Source of the DNA: Synechococcales cyanobacterium PMM_0073
GTDB taxonomy: Bacteria; Cyanobacteriota; Cyanobacteriia; Elainellales; Elainellaceae
DNA: 14,887 nucleotides
Direction of reading: 5' to 3'
NCBI GenBank assembly: GCA_949127695.1
Contig: CASBQH010000297.1
Location: 1-14,887, forward strand
In this document: positions 1 through 7,696 of the stretch, in pieces
Layout of the letters: every line of letters starts with the position of its first letter
Numbering within the stretch: position 1 is the stretch's first letter
The notes under the pieces: generated by a model
Told to the model about the DNA's origin: nothing
What the model saw: only the letters and a program-made list of their open reading frames with translations
Databases searched by the model: none
Made by a program: the position numbers and the translations under genes

Positions 1-556
1 CAATCGACAGACCGGGCAACAGCCGCGAGTCATCAATCCGCCGACTGCCGCGCTCAATCATCTCAAAAGCGTGAATGTTAGTTTGTTCAACGCCTACCGC
101 CCAATATTCCTTCACGCCTGCTTCTTCATACAGCGTCCGCTTCACGGTGCGATCATCCACAATGCTCGTTTTGCCAATCTCAATGACTAGATCAGGCGGA
201 GCGTAGATATCTAAGTTGACGATATTTGTGCCCGTCGGAATTAGCTTGGCGCGTTCGCCAATGTAGTAAGACAGATCAGGCTGAAACTCTCGCTTGCCTG
301 CCCGCCGAAACGAACAGTTGTCGAGTGCTGTAAACGGAATGCCTTTGATGATGCCGTATAGGCCAATTCCCAAAGCAAGCAGTCCGTGATCGCGACTGTG
401 ATCAAACCCAACTGGTAGCATTTCAATCCTCATCCATCCGTCAAGATAATAGCCCTTAGCTTTCTCATAACCGGGCTGCTTCACCTGCGCCAAATATTCC
501 TCCCAGGTGGCTTGTACCCAGGCATCAGTGGTTAGCAAAGTTTGAGGATGGCTCAT
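1..556 (-). CDS. Uma2 family (DUF820) putative endonuclease, cut by the window edge
   Basis: The reading frame opens with ATG at 554-556 and stays open for 185 codons to the window edge, so the C-terminus is missing. Uma2 proteins have a PD-(D/E)xK nuclease-like fold, are very abundant in cyanobacteria and have no settled biological role. The family core is visible: FQPDLSYYIGE at residues 91-101, then the catalytic-type motif APPDLVIEIGKTS at 119-131 (Asp122, Glu126), followed by DDRTVKRTLYEEAGVKEYW, in which Lys139 is the likely basic catalytic residue. The sequence differs in its N-terminal half from the Uma2 genes at 7069-7671 and 14558 onward, so it belongs to a different subfamily. A possible -10 box lies 25 bases upstream. 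Family assignment is confident; the nuclease activity is family inference. Confidence 0.9.
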   Translation of the reverse strand, partial: MSHPQTLLTTDAWVQATWEEYLAQVKQPGYEKAKGYYLDGWMRIEMLPVGFDHSRDHGLLALGIGLYGIIKGIPFTALDNCSFRRAGKREFQPDLSYYIGERAKLIPTGTNIVNLDIYAPPDLVIEIGKTSIVDDRTVKRTLYEEAGVKEYWAVGVEQTNIHAFEMIERGSRRIDDSRLLPGLSI

Positions 557-580
557 AGCTTCGACCCTGCCGCATTGCTC

Positions 581-586
581 ATAATA
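581..586 (-). promoter_or_regulatory. Possible -10 box for the leftmost Uma2 gene
   Basis: Read on the minus strand this is TATTAT, about 25 bases before the ATG at 556, in the 48-base gap after the hydrolase stop codon. No convincing -35 hexamer is seen at the right distance, so the call is weak. Confidence 0.25.
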
Positions 587-604
587 GTCTTCAGTTTAGC
601 AGCT

Positions 605-2173
605 TCAGGGCGCGACCCAGTTGGCCTGCAAGCTCAGAAAATATGGGTCTTGGCTGATCACCTGAGCATAGCCCGGACTGAGGTAGGCGCGGTATTCTGA
701 GTTTTGTGCCAGATAAGCCTGAAAGAAGGCGAGGCTGAGCGCATTTTGGTAGGCGTGCCCCAAATCAGCTAGCGTTTCCCAAGACGGGGCGTTGCTGCCG
801 ACTCGGCCAATGGCGTCATAGGTAACGCGGGCATGGGGCAAGCCCTGCGTCAGCGCCAGATAGCGGTTGGGTGCGGTGAGCTGCTGGAGTGCGGGGATTT
901 GCTCCACCACCAGCGGCGTCAGGATGTCGAGATCAGTGACCTGCCAGAATATTGGAATCTGCACCTCAGCTAAGCTGTCACCAAACAGGCTTTTGCCAAA
1001 CGGCACAAACAAATAAGCTGCCGCAATCCGATCATCTTTGAACGAAGCCGAAAAAGTCTCATCCTGCGGTAGTTCCAAGGCTCGGCACTGGTAAAGCAGC
1101 GAGATATTAAACAAGCCCAGCTGGCTCTGGCAGTCAGATTGCAAAAACGCTGGGTTGAGCCTTGCGCCTGCCAAAGACAGCGCTGTACTGCCGCCAAACG
1201 AATAGCCGAAAATGCCGACCTGCTCCAGGTTCAGCGGCTGAGGGAAGTCTGAATTGAGCTGCTCTAGCTGATCGAGCAAAAAGCTAATATCTTGAGGCCG
1301 CTGTAAATATTCGCTGGCATCAAAGTTTTCTTGCGCCTGTCCATCATAAAACTGCCGCAGGCGCAGTAAGTCGCTGCCGGGATGGTCGGGAATGGCAATG
1401 GCAAAGCCATATGAGGCCAAATGCATCGCAATATCTTCTAGGCCGTTGCGTCTAGAGCCGAGGCCGTTTGACAGGACAATTAGCGGCAGCGGATGGGATG
1501 ATTGTGGGAGGTAGAGATCGGTAACGAGTACACGATGGCGATCGGGGTCTTGTAAGTCTAGGGTTTGTTTGGTGTAGGGGAATTGTCCGGGTTGACGGAG
1601 ATCGAGCGGTAGGTTGGCGGTGGGCTGCTGTCGGGTCTGCTGCTGTAGGAGTTGGGTGATTTGCTGGGTTTGCTGGAGAATATTGGTGACGCGATTCACC
1701 AGGCTGAGCAGCCGAGCGAGATTGATCCGAATATCGGTGGGGAACTTTTGCAGGAAGCGGATGACGCTGATGCCTTGCGGATCGGCGGCGGCTAAGATGG
1801 CGGCGGAGCGGATGCCCAGTCCACCGTTTTGGCTGGCCTCAGACTGTAGAAATTCGCCGATTTCGCGGAATAGGCGCTCCCCTGGTGCGGTGTAGGCAAA
1901 GCGCTGGATCATCAGCGGACTCACCTGATAGCTGGCCTGCAAAATTTCTCGGACTTGGCTCTGGCGTTCGGGGGAGACAAACTTGAGAACCTCGCCAAAT
2001 GTGCCTGAGCCTTCGCCCGTTTGGGCAAAGGTTTCTAGATCTGAGACGGCAATTGAGCGTCCTAGAATACTGTAGTTTAGATAGATCCGCTCGGCTGCTT
2101 TGGCCGGAAAAATAGTGACTAGAGCAACGAATATTCCTAAGATTAGGAAACGAATTAGAGAACGAGCTTGCAT
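605..2173 (-). CDS. Secreted alpha/beta hydrolase with N-terminal DUF1400-like region
   Basis: This 522-residue protein begins with a Sec signal peptide (basic MQARSLIR, hydrophobic core about 9-22, likely cleavage near PAKAA at 23-27), so it should act outside the cytoplasmic membrane. Residues about 28-155 resemble the DUF1400 region that precedes alpha/beta hydrolase domains in many cyanobacterial proteins. A glutamine-rich linker (about 166-184) leads into the hydrolase domain. There LIVLSNGLGSRRNG (231-244) fits the oxyanion-hole strand, and GYSFGG (323-328) is the nucleophile elbow with Ser325. VTDLD (412-416) probably supplies the acid and LPHAR (445-449) the histidine. The fold relates to lipases, esterases and platelet-activating-factor acetylhydrolases; the substrate is unknown. 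The start lies 10 bases after the FAAL stop codon, so the two are probably co-transcribed and an acyl ester or thioester substrate is plausible. No Shine-Dalgarno sequence is visible. Confidence 0.88.
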   Translation of the reverse strand: MQARSLIRFLILGIFVALVTIFPAKAAERIYLNYSILGRSIAVSDLETFAQTGEGSGTFGEVLKFVSPERQSQVREILQASYQVSPLMIQRFAYTAPGERLFREIGEFLQSEASQNGGLGIRSAAILAAADPQGISVIRFLQKFPTDIRINLARLLSLVNRVTNILQQTQQITQLLQQQTRQQPTANLPLDLRQPGQFPYTKQTLDLQDPDRHRVLVTDLYLPQSSHPLPLIVLSNGLGSRRNGLEDIAMHLASYGFAIAIPDHPGSDLLRLRQFYDGQAQENFDASEYLQRPQDISFLLDQLEQLNSDFPQPLNLEQVGIFGYSFGGSTALSLAGARLNPAFLQSDCQSQLGLFNISLLYQCRALELPQDETFSASFKDDRIAAAYLFVPFGKSLFGDSLAEVQIPIFWQVTDLDILTPLVVEQIPALQQLTAPNRYLALTQGLPHARVTYDAIGRVGSNAPSWETLADLGHAYQNALSLAFFQAYLAQNSEYRAYLSPGYAQVISQDPYFLSLQANWVAP

Positions 2174-2183
2174 ATTTTTTAAG

Positions 2184-4025
2184 CTATGATTTTAATGCGG
2201 CTAGCCAATATCGCCATCTGCTCTGAGCCAAATCCGCATAGCGCTTGAGATGGGTGGCCGGATTCAGATAGCGCTCCATCACTGCATTCGGATCGCTAGG
2301 GCTGTCGGCAGGCATCTGCCACTGATCGAGGACTTCGAGCTGCTCTGCCAAAAGCTGTTCGCGACAGATCGAACGCCGAACTTTGCCGCTAGAGGTTTTG
2401 GGTAGGCCACCTGGTTTCAGCAAGAGTATTTTAAACACATCTAGAAAATGCGCCTCGAATATACGCCAGCGAATTAGCTCAGATATCTCTGCTGCGCTCA
2501 AATGGCGATATTGTCGCTCGACTTCTTGTAGAATTACCAGCCGATCGCTGCCGTTAACGCTGATTGCAATCGCCGCGCTGCTATTGGCGCGAAATCCGGG
2601 GTGGCAGGCTTCCACGGTTTGCTCAATCTGCTGCGGATAGTGGTTAAAACCCCAAAACACCAGCAGATCATGCAGTCGCCCGGTGACATACAGCTCTTGC
2701 TCTTGCAGAAATCCCAGATCGCCGGTTCGCAAATACTGGCGTGGATCATCTGCGAGCTGCGCCCGGAAACTGCGCTCGGTTTCGGTGGGTTGCTGCCAGT
2801 AGCCCTGCCCCAAGCCAGAGCCAGCCACCCAAATTTCGCCGACTTGATTCGCTAACAAGCGCTGACCAGACTCTGGATCAACAATCGCGATTTCGGTATC
2901 TAGCCAGCCTTTGCCGCAGCTAATGAGAGTGCGACTGGGCGCATCAGCAGTCGCTAGCACCACTTGATTTTGCTCCAGCGCCACTTCATCGAGCTTGATC
3001 GCCTTGGGCGGGTGCAGCTTCTGGCCACCCGAAACCAGCAGAGTTGCCTCGGCCATGCCATAGCAGGGGTAAAACGCCTCATGCCGAAAGCCGCAGCCCG
3101 CAAACTTTTGGCTGAATCGCTCCAGCGTCTCCAGTCGGACTGGCTCGGCTCCGGTAAAGGCCAGTTCCCAGCAGCTCAGATCTAGCTGCGCTAGCTGAGT
3201 TTCTGTCACCTTGCGGCAGAGCAGGTCATAGGCAAAGTTGGGCGCGCCGCTGGTGGTGGCTCGATAGGTGGAAATGGCTTGCAGCCAGCGGATCGGCTGC
3301 TGCACAAACTCAATCGGCGACATCAGCACGCAAGACGCGCCCAAATAGAGCGCTTGCAGCACGTTGCCAATTAGCCCCATATCATGAAACAGCGGCAGCC
3401 AGCCGACACCAATCGACTCGGCAGTATGGCCAAACGCCAGCTGTAAAATTCGCTGGTTTTGAATCAGGTTCTGGTGCGTGATCATCACGCCTTTGGGCTG
3501 ACCTGTTGAGCCGGAAGTGTATTGTAAAAAGGCGAGTTGGTCAGGCGAGATGGGCAGCGCCGTCCAGTCGGCAGGTGCGAGCTGATCGGTGGCGCAGGCC
3601 AGCAGCGACTCAAATCGCGCCTTCAGCTTGGGCAGCAGCATTTGGCTAGAGAGCAAGGCTTGGGCTTCCGCATCTTTGAGCCGATTCGCCAGTTCCTGCC
3701 AGCCCGACTGGTTGCGCGGCGGATGCCCCGATACCGCCACCATTCCGGCCAAGAGACAGCCCAAAAATCCGGCAATAAACTCCAATCCCGCTTCATAGGG
3801 GTAGACCAGCAGCACTCTCGCACCGGGCGGCAGCTCGGCCTGGAGCCACTGCGCCACTGCGCCCGCCTGCCGGTAGAGTTCGCCATAGGTGAGGCTAGAA
3901 ACCTGATCGCCTTTGAGAAACCGATAGGCCACCTGATTGGCTTGATTAGCAGCTCGCTCACCGAACAGATCGAGGATCGTGGGATACTGGGATTCGCAGG
4001 ATCGGGATTCGTAGGGCTGAGGCAT
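2184..4025 (-). CDS. Fatty acyl-AMP ligase (FAAL), ANL superfamily, stand-alone
   Basis: This 613-residue adenylating enzyme should activate a fatty acid with ATP to an acyl adenylate, usually for transfer to an acyl carrier protein. Motifs in order: the phosphate-binding loop YTSGSTGQPKG at 169-179, WLPLFHDMGLIG at 209-220, YGMAEATLLVSGG at 322-334, and a FAAL-type segment with LISCGKGWLDTEIAIVDP (367-384) after a family-specific insertion. Then come YLRTGDLGF (431-439) and the C-terminal lysine motif LPKTSSGKVRR (541-551, Lys548). The LISCG segment and the WLPLFHDMGLIG motif favour FAAL over an acyl-CoA ligase. ATG at 4025 is preferred; the frame also opens at TTG 4043, which would add only six residues. 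No carrier domain is fused to the C-terminus, and no carrier gene or polyketide synthase occurs in the window. The hinge region is atypical (GRLHDLLVFWGFNHYP, 449-464). Confidence 0.93.
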   Translation of the reverse strand: MPQPYESRSCESQYPTILDLFGERAANQANQVAYRFLKGDQVSSLTYGELYRQAGAVAQWLQAELPPGARVLLVYPYEAGLEFIAGFLGCLLAGMVAVSGHPPRNQSGWQELANRLKDAEAQALLSSQMLLPKLKARFESLLACATDQLAPADWTALPISPDQLAFLQYTSGSTGQPKGVMITHQNLIQNQRILQLAFGHTAESIGVGWLPLFHDMGLIGNVLQALYLGASCVLMSPIEFVQQPIRWLQAISTYRATTSGAPNFAYDLLCRKVTETQLAQLDLSCWELAFTGAEPVRLETLERFSQKFAGCGFRHEAFYPCYGMAEATLLVSGGQKLHPPKAIKLDEVALEQNQVVLATADAPSRTLISCGKGWLDTEIAIVDPESGQRLLANQVGEIWVAGSGLGQGYWQQPTETERSFRAQLADDPRQYLRTGDLGFLQEQELYVTGRLHDLLVFWGFNHYPQQIEQTVEACHPGFRANSSAAIAISVNGSDRLVILQEVERQYRHLSAAEISELIRWRIFEAHFLDVFKILLLKPGGLPKTSSGKVRRSICREQLLAEQLEVLDQWQMPADSPSDPNAVMERYLNPATHLKRYADLAQSRWRYWLAALKS

Positions 4026-4047
4026 GAAAACCAGACAGAACAACCGC

Positions 4048-4070
4048 TAGTAGCCCATAGTAGCCGATAG
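4048..4070. repeat. 10-base tandem repeat in the divergent FAAL/GT-C gap
   Basis: The units TAGTAGCCCA and TAGTAGCCGA are followed by TAG and directly abut the ATG at 4071. The period of ten is close to one helical turn. The gap between the two divergent genes is only 45 bases, so this repeat lies where both promoters or an operator would have to be. Confidence 0.5.
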
Positions 4071-5762
4071 ATGAGTCAACTGATGCGGATACAGCAGGGT
4101 GCATTTCAGGCTAAATCACAAACCCTTTGGCTGCGGCTCAGCCTGATTGCGCCGCTCTATTTTGGGCTAATTTCGCTGGCGCATGGCTGGGGCAGCAACT
4201 GGGTGCAGGATGATGCGCGGATTCATATTGTTTGGCTGCAACGGCTCGTCGATCCAGAATTATTTCCAAACGACTTAATCGCCCAATATTACCAGTCGAT
4301 TCAGGCAGTGGGGTTCAAGCTGTTTTATGCCGCCTTCGCCAAGCTGGGCATTGCGCCGCTGCTGCTGGCCAAGCTGCTGCCAACGGCGCTGGCACTGGTG
4401 GCTACGGGCTATTTGTTTTACCTGACGCTAGAATTTTTGCCCTATCCGGCCTGCGGCTTCTGGACAACGCTGTTTTTAAATCAAAATGTCTGGCTCAAGG
4501 ATGATCTGATTTCAGCTACGCCCAGAGCCTTTGTCTATCCGCTATTGCTGGCTTTTCTGTATTACCTGGCGCGGCAGAAGGATCTGCCCATGTTGCTCAC
4601 CGTTGGCCTGATGGCGCTGTTCTATCCGCAGCTGGCGCTGGTTGAACTCGGCGTTTTGGCGCTACGAATCCGTCGCCGCCGCGATCTCTGGCTGCTGCTG
4701 ACGACGGGGCTGCTGGTCGCCATCACCATTTTGCCGTTTCGAGCGGCGGCGACGCAGCAGTTTGGCGCATTGGCCACCGCCGCTCAAATGCAGCAGATGC
4801 CAGAATTTGGCTTAGGCGGCAGGCGCGAATATTTTGGCGTCACGCCCGTTCGCTTCTGGCTGCAAGGCGCGAGTGGACTGCGATTGCCGCTGTTTCCGCC
4901 GATTCTCTGGCTGAGTCTGGCTCTGCCTTGGTGGCTGCGCCGCGAGCCCAAAATTTCTGCTAATATTCAGCTATTGGGGCAACTGTTGGGACAGCTGTTG
5001 GGACAGCTGTTGCTCAGCTCAGCAGCGGCATTTCTGCTGGCGCATCTGCTGTTTCCGGCGCTCTATTTGCCCAGTCGCTACAGCTTCTACAGCCTGCGGG
5101 TGACGATGGCCACAGCAGCAGGCATCGTGATGTTTCTGACGCTCAGATCGCTCTGGGGTAGATGGAGCGGCCTCTCGCAAATGCTCCTCGGACTGCTGGT
5201 AGCGCTGGTGATCGCGGTTCCGGCAGTTCCCGCCCTATTTTTGCCTGTGCAGGGCTGGGTGCAGGGCGAATATCCGGCGCTCTATCGCTGGTTGGCTAGT
5301 CAGCCCAAAACATCGCTGATTGCTTCGCTCTCGCCCGAAGCCGATAATCTGCCTGCCTTCACGCAGCGCTCGGTGCTGGTCAGCCGTGAGCTAGCTTTGG
5401 CCTACCATCCGGCCTTTTATGCCGCGATGCAGCAGCGCACGATTGATCTAATTGGCGCACATTACAGCGCGGATCTAGCCGATTTACAGGCCGTGCTACG
5501 ACAGTATGGGATTGATTTTTTGGTGCTAGATGCCCAGTTTGCTCAGCCCGAATTTTTGACTGAGCAAGATTGGCTGATCCATAGCTCGTTTGGCGATATC
5601 GTCTCAGATCAGGCAAACTTGCTCAAAGCGGGAATCAAGCCAGCCCTAACTCAGGTGATTCAGCCCTGTACCGTCTTCCGTGAAAAGAATCTCAGTATTT
5701 TGGATGCAGCTTGTATCAGTAAAATAAAGTCGGGCGATGGCAAGGCAATCAGTTTGAGCTGA
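4071..5762 (+). CDS. Polytopic membrane protein, GT-C glycosyltransferase-like (copy 1)
   Basis: A 563-residue protein with many hydrophobic segments. The first is about residues 20-38, others fall in about 95-390, and the last is MLLGLLVALVIAVPAVPALF (371-390). A mainly soluble tail follows (about 391-563). Just after the first segment comes WVQDDARIH (44-52) with Asp47-Asp48, then FPNDLIAQYY (65-74). An acidic pair at this position is characteristic of GT-C glycosyltransferases, which use polyprenyl-phosphate sugars on the outer face of the membrane. Further motifs are WLKDDLISATPRAFVYP (141-157), GRREYFGVTPVRFWL (250-264), and in the tail LPAFTQRSVLVSRE (427-440) and EQDWLIHS (498-505). 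All recur in the gene at 12810-14480. Tail cysteines 533 and 548 suggest a disulfide in an extracytoplasmic domain. I cannot assign a known family name; glycosyl transfer is inference from layout and motifs. Confidence 0.8.
   Translation: MSQLMRIQQGAFQAKSQTLWLRLSLIAPLYFGLISLAHGWGSNWVQDDARIHIVWLQRLVDPELFPNDLIAQYYQSIQAVGFKLFYAAFAKLGIAPLLLAKLLPTALALVATGYLFYLTLEFLPYPACGFWTTLFLNQNVWLKDDLISATPRAFVYPLLLAFLYYLARQKDLPMLLTVGLMALFYPQLALVELGVLALRIRRRRDLWLLLTTGLLVAITILPFRAAATQQFGALATAAQMQQMPEFGLGGRREYFGVTPVRFWLQGASGLRLPLFPPILWLSLALPWWLRREPKISANIQLLGQLLGQLLGQLLLSSAAAFLLAHLLFPALYLPSRYSFYSLRVTMATAAGIVMFLTLRSLWGRWSGLSQMLLGLLVALVIAVPAVPALFLPVQGWVQGEYPALYRWLASQPKTSLIASLSPEADNLPAFTQRSVLVSRELALAYHPAFYAAMQQRTIDLIGAHYSADLADLQAVLRQYGIDFLVLDAQFAQPEFLTEQDWLIHSSFGDIVSDQANLLKAGIKPALTQVIQPCTVFREKNLSILDAACISKIKSGDGKAISLS
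4974..5012 (+). repeat. In-frame 12-base tandem repeat inside the GT-C-like gene
   Basis: Three units (TTGGGGCAACTG, TTGGGACAGCTG twice) and a partial fourth encode a repeated Leu-Gly-Gln-Leu stretch at about residues 302-314. The last two full units are identical. The matching part of the paralogue at 12810-14480 lacks it, so the repeat is a copy-specific expansion. Confidence 0.9.
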
Positions 5763-5808
5763 GCGACTGGAAAACCACGGGCTATCGGCGACCCAGCTAG
5801 GCGCTACC

Positions 5809-7005
5809 TTAAGCGCTGCAAAGCTCTGGACTCAGCTTCTGCTCGCAGTCACTGCGCTCTGAGGCGTTCAGCTCCTCTACGTCGCGGCGCAGCAGCAGGC
5901 CGTTATGCGCCGTCAGCGAGCGGGGCAGCTCGTCATATTGGATCGGCTGGAGGGTTTGCATGTCGTAGGTGCTGTAGCGGGTCAGCTCTGGCGAATCAAA
6001 CGTCACGTCAATTAGCGTGATGCTCTTGCGCGGCGCGGCTGCTCCCGCAATCAGCGGACGCGGCCCCGACCCCAAAATGCCCGTATGCAGCAGCTGCATT
6101 TGCCCTTTATGCGCCGGGTAGTAGGCATGGTGATGGCCGCTGATGTAGGTATGCACCCGATATTTTTCTAGCATGGCTCTGAGATCATCGGCATTATCCA
6201 TCACCTCGCCCGGTTCGTCGCGCCCCACTGCCACGCCGTATAGCGGCAGATGGCCGATCAAAACGCGCAGCTTGGCCTGCTGGGCTTCAGGGCTGGCTAG
6301 CGCCTGCTCAACCCAGGTCAGTTTTTCAGCGGGAATTCTGCTGGAAGAACCGTCCCAAACCAGAAAAAATATATCCTGGTAGCCAAAGCTGTAATAGAAC
6401 GGAAATTCGGTTTTATCAATAAACTGAATCCCAGGATCATGCTGAGGATCTTGCCAATATTGCCTAGCATAGTCGCGCTCCTGCTGAAACAAAAAGCCGC
6501 CGTTGATTGCCTGAGCGCTGGAGGCATCGTGATTACCCACCGTGAAGCCGTAGGGCAATTTGTATTTACGGAGTGGAGCCGCTACATGCTGATCAAAAGC
6601 TGCCCACATCGCCTGAATTTGAGCGGGCGTGAGGCTGGGCTTCTGTCCGGCCACCATATCGCCGCCGCAGAGCACCAGATTAGGCTGCCAGAACGGCAGT
6701 AGGGCAATGCCGCGATCTACTTCTGCCTCATATTCAGTCGAACCATAAGCGCTGTTGAGGTCGCTAATCACGGCGAGCCGCACGTCGCCGCGCGCTGGGT
6801 TATCCAGCGGCTGTCCGGCTAAAGCCGCCTGCGTTTCGGGGGGCAGGCTAGCCTGAATCGGGCGAGGAGATTCAGCGGGCAAATTCTCAGCTTGAGCAGG
6901 CTGAACCGCTTGGGATGTAACCTCTGTTTTGAACTGAGCGCAGGCCAAGCAGATCGTCAAGACGAAGCCCAAAATTAGCAGCAGAACCGAACGTCGCCAG
7001 CGCAT
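5809..7005 (-). CDS. Exported calcineurin-like metallophosphoesterase
   Basis: A 398-residue protein with an N-terminal signal (MRWRRS, then a hydrophobic core to about residue 20). It ends in LACAQ: this could be a Sec signal with an Ala-Cys-Ala cleavage site or an imperfect lipobox at Cys22. A linker rich in Pro, Ala and Gln (about 25-75) precedes the catalytic domain. Metal-binding blocks are in order: VISDLNSAYGS (79-89), CGGDMV (113-118), VGNHDA (156-161), IGHLPLYG (250-257) and SGHHHAYY (289-296). These give Asp82, Asp116, Asn158-His159, His252, His291 and His293. The usual DxH of block 1 is DxN here (Asn84). Substrates of the family range from phosphomonoesters to nucleotides, so none can be named. 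It is on the same strand as pstCAB and two Uma2 loci downstream of it; a role in scavenging phosphate outside the cell is possible but unproven. Confidence 0.88.
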   Translation of the reverse strand: MRWRRSVLLLILGFVLTICLACAQFKTEVTSQAVQPAQAENLPAESPRPIQASLPPETQAALAGQPLDNPARGDVRLAVISDLNSAYGSTEYEAEVDRGIALLPFWQPNLVLCGGDMVAGQKPSLTPAQIQAMWAAFDQHVAAPLRKYKLPYGFTVGNHDASSAQAINGGFLFQQERDYARQYWQDPQHDPGIQFIDKTEFPFYYSFGYQDIFFLVWDGSSSRIPAEKLTWVEQALASPEAQQAKLRVLIGHLPLYGVAVGRDEPGEVMDNADDLRAMLEKYRVHTYISGHHHAYYPAHKGQMQLLHTGILGSGPRPLIAGAAAPRKSITLIDVTFDSPELTRYSTYDMQTLQPIQYDELPRSLTAHNGLLLRRDVEELNASERSDCEQKLSPELCSA

Positions 7006-7068
7006 AAAGACTCGTTGCCATGACTACAGGCATACGATAGCAGAAAGGCTGGCGCAGGAGAATGATTG

Positions 7069-7671
7069 CTAAGGCGCTTTGAGCGCATTGCGGAAGCTGT
7101 TGGCGGCGGCAATGCGGGAGGTTTGCGCCATCAGGACGCAGCGGCTGAGCAGCCCTATATCCAGCCCGTTCAGTTCAGGAATGCCGCTTTGGGCAATGGG
7201 CTGATAGTCTGCCCCTTGCAGGCGGTAAAGGCTAAATAGGCCATCTTCCCAAAACCAAACCTCCGGGATATTCAGCGCCCGATAGCGCTGTAGCTTGGTG
7301 AGACTACCGCTGCTGAATATGACTTCGATCACCAAATCAGGAATTGACTTTGATGCACCAAAGCAATAGGATTCATCAGGTTCGGCGGCGGCTTCGGCTT
7401 CGCACTCTTGGGTGGTGGATCCAAGAGGTTCATATTCAATGCCCATTTCTAGACAAAACAGCTCGATTAGGGAACCAATAATGGTTTTGAAGAATTCGTG
7501 TTCGCGTCCCGGCATCAGAATTTCAATGGTGTGGTCAAAGTAAAAGAGCCGCAGGTTGCGAGCTTCACTAAATCCGGCCTGGATTAGCTTGAACTGCTGC
7601 CAGGTGATGCCAGACTGGATAATGCGCTGGTCGGAAGATGTGAGTTTTAGTGGGGTTTGGGTCATGGCCAT
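7069..7671 (-). CDS. Uma2 family (DUF820) putative endonuclease
   Basis: A complete 200-residue Uma2 protein, a usual length for the family. The N-terminal half has ITWQQFKLIQ (22-31) and LRLFYFDHTIEILMP (40-54). The catalytic-type core is SIPDLVIEV (109-117) with Asp112 and Glu116, followed by SLTKLQRYRALNIPEVWFW with Lys126 as the third candidate catalytic residue, so it appears intact. Two start codons are close together: ATG at 7671 and ATG at 7665. A GAGAG stretch six bases before the second favours 7665, which would remove two residues. The gene lies between a Uma2 remnant and the metallophosphoesterase, all on the same strand. Its N-terminal half resembles the partial gene at 14558 onward (shared TWQQ/SWQQ and EPDESYC motifs). 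The biological role of the family is not established. Confidence 0.9.
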   Translation of the reverse strand: MAMTQTPLKLTSSDQRIIQSGITWQQFKLIQAGFSEARNLRLFYFDHTIEILMPGREHEFFKTIIGSLIELFCLEMGIEYEPLGSTTQECEAEAAAEPDESYCFGASKSIPDLVIEVIFSSGSLTKLQRYRALNIPEVWFWEDGLFSLYRLQGADYQPIAQSGIPELNGLDIGLLSRCVLMAQTSRIAAANSFRNALKAP

Positions 7672-7696
7672 CTCTCGTCAGGATGTGAAAGTAGAA

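Noticed and set aside
241..426. Short minus-strand frame inside the leftmost Uma2 gene
   Set aside because: The Uma2 frame runs through these bases without interruption and carries the family core; the short frame is out of phase.
3537..4070. Open frame of 177 codons antisense to the FAAL gene
   Set aside because: The minus-strand FAAL has continuous family motifs over the same bases, and the antisense translation shows no domain. It is a shadow of the coding strand.
5800..5817. Small inverted repeat GCGCT/AGCGC between the convergent GT-C copy 1 and phosphoesterase genes, considered as a terminator
   Set aside because: The stem is only five base pairs, with no T-run on either side; it is too weak to call.
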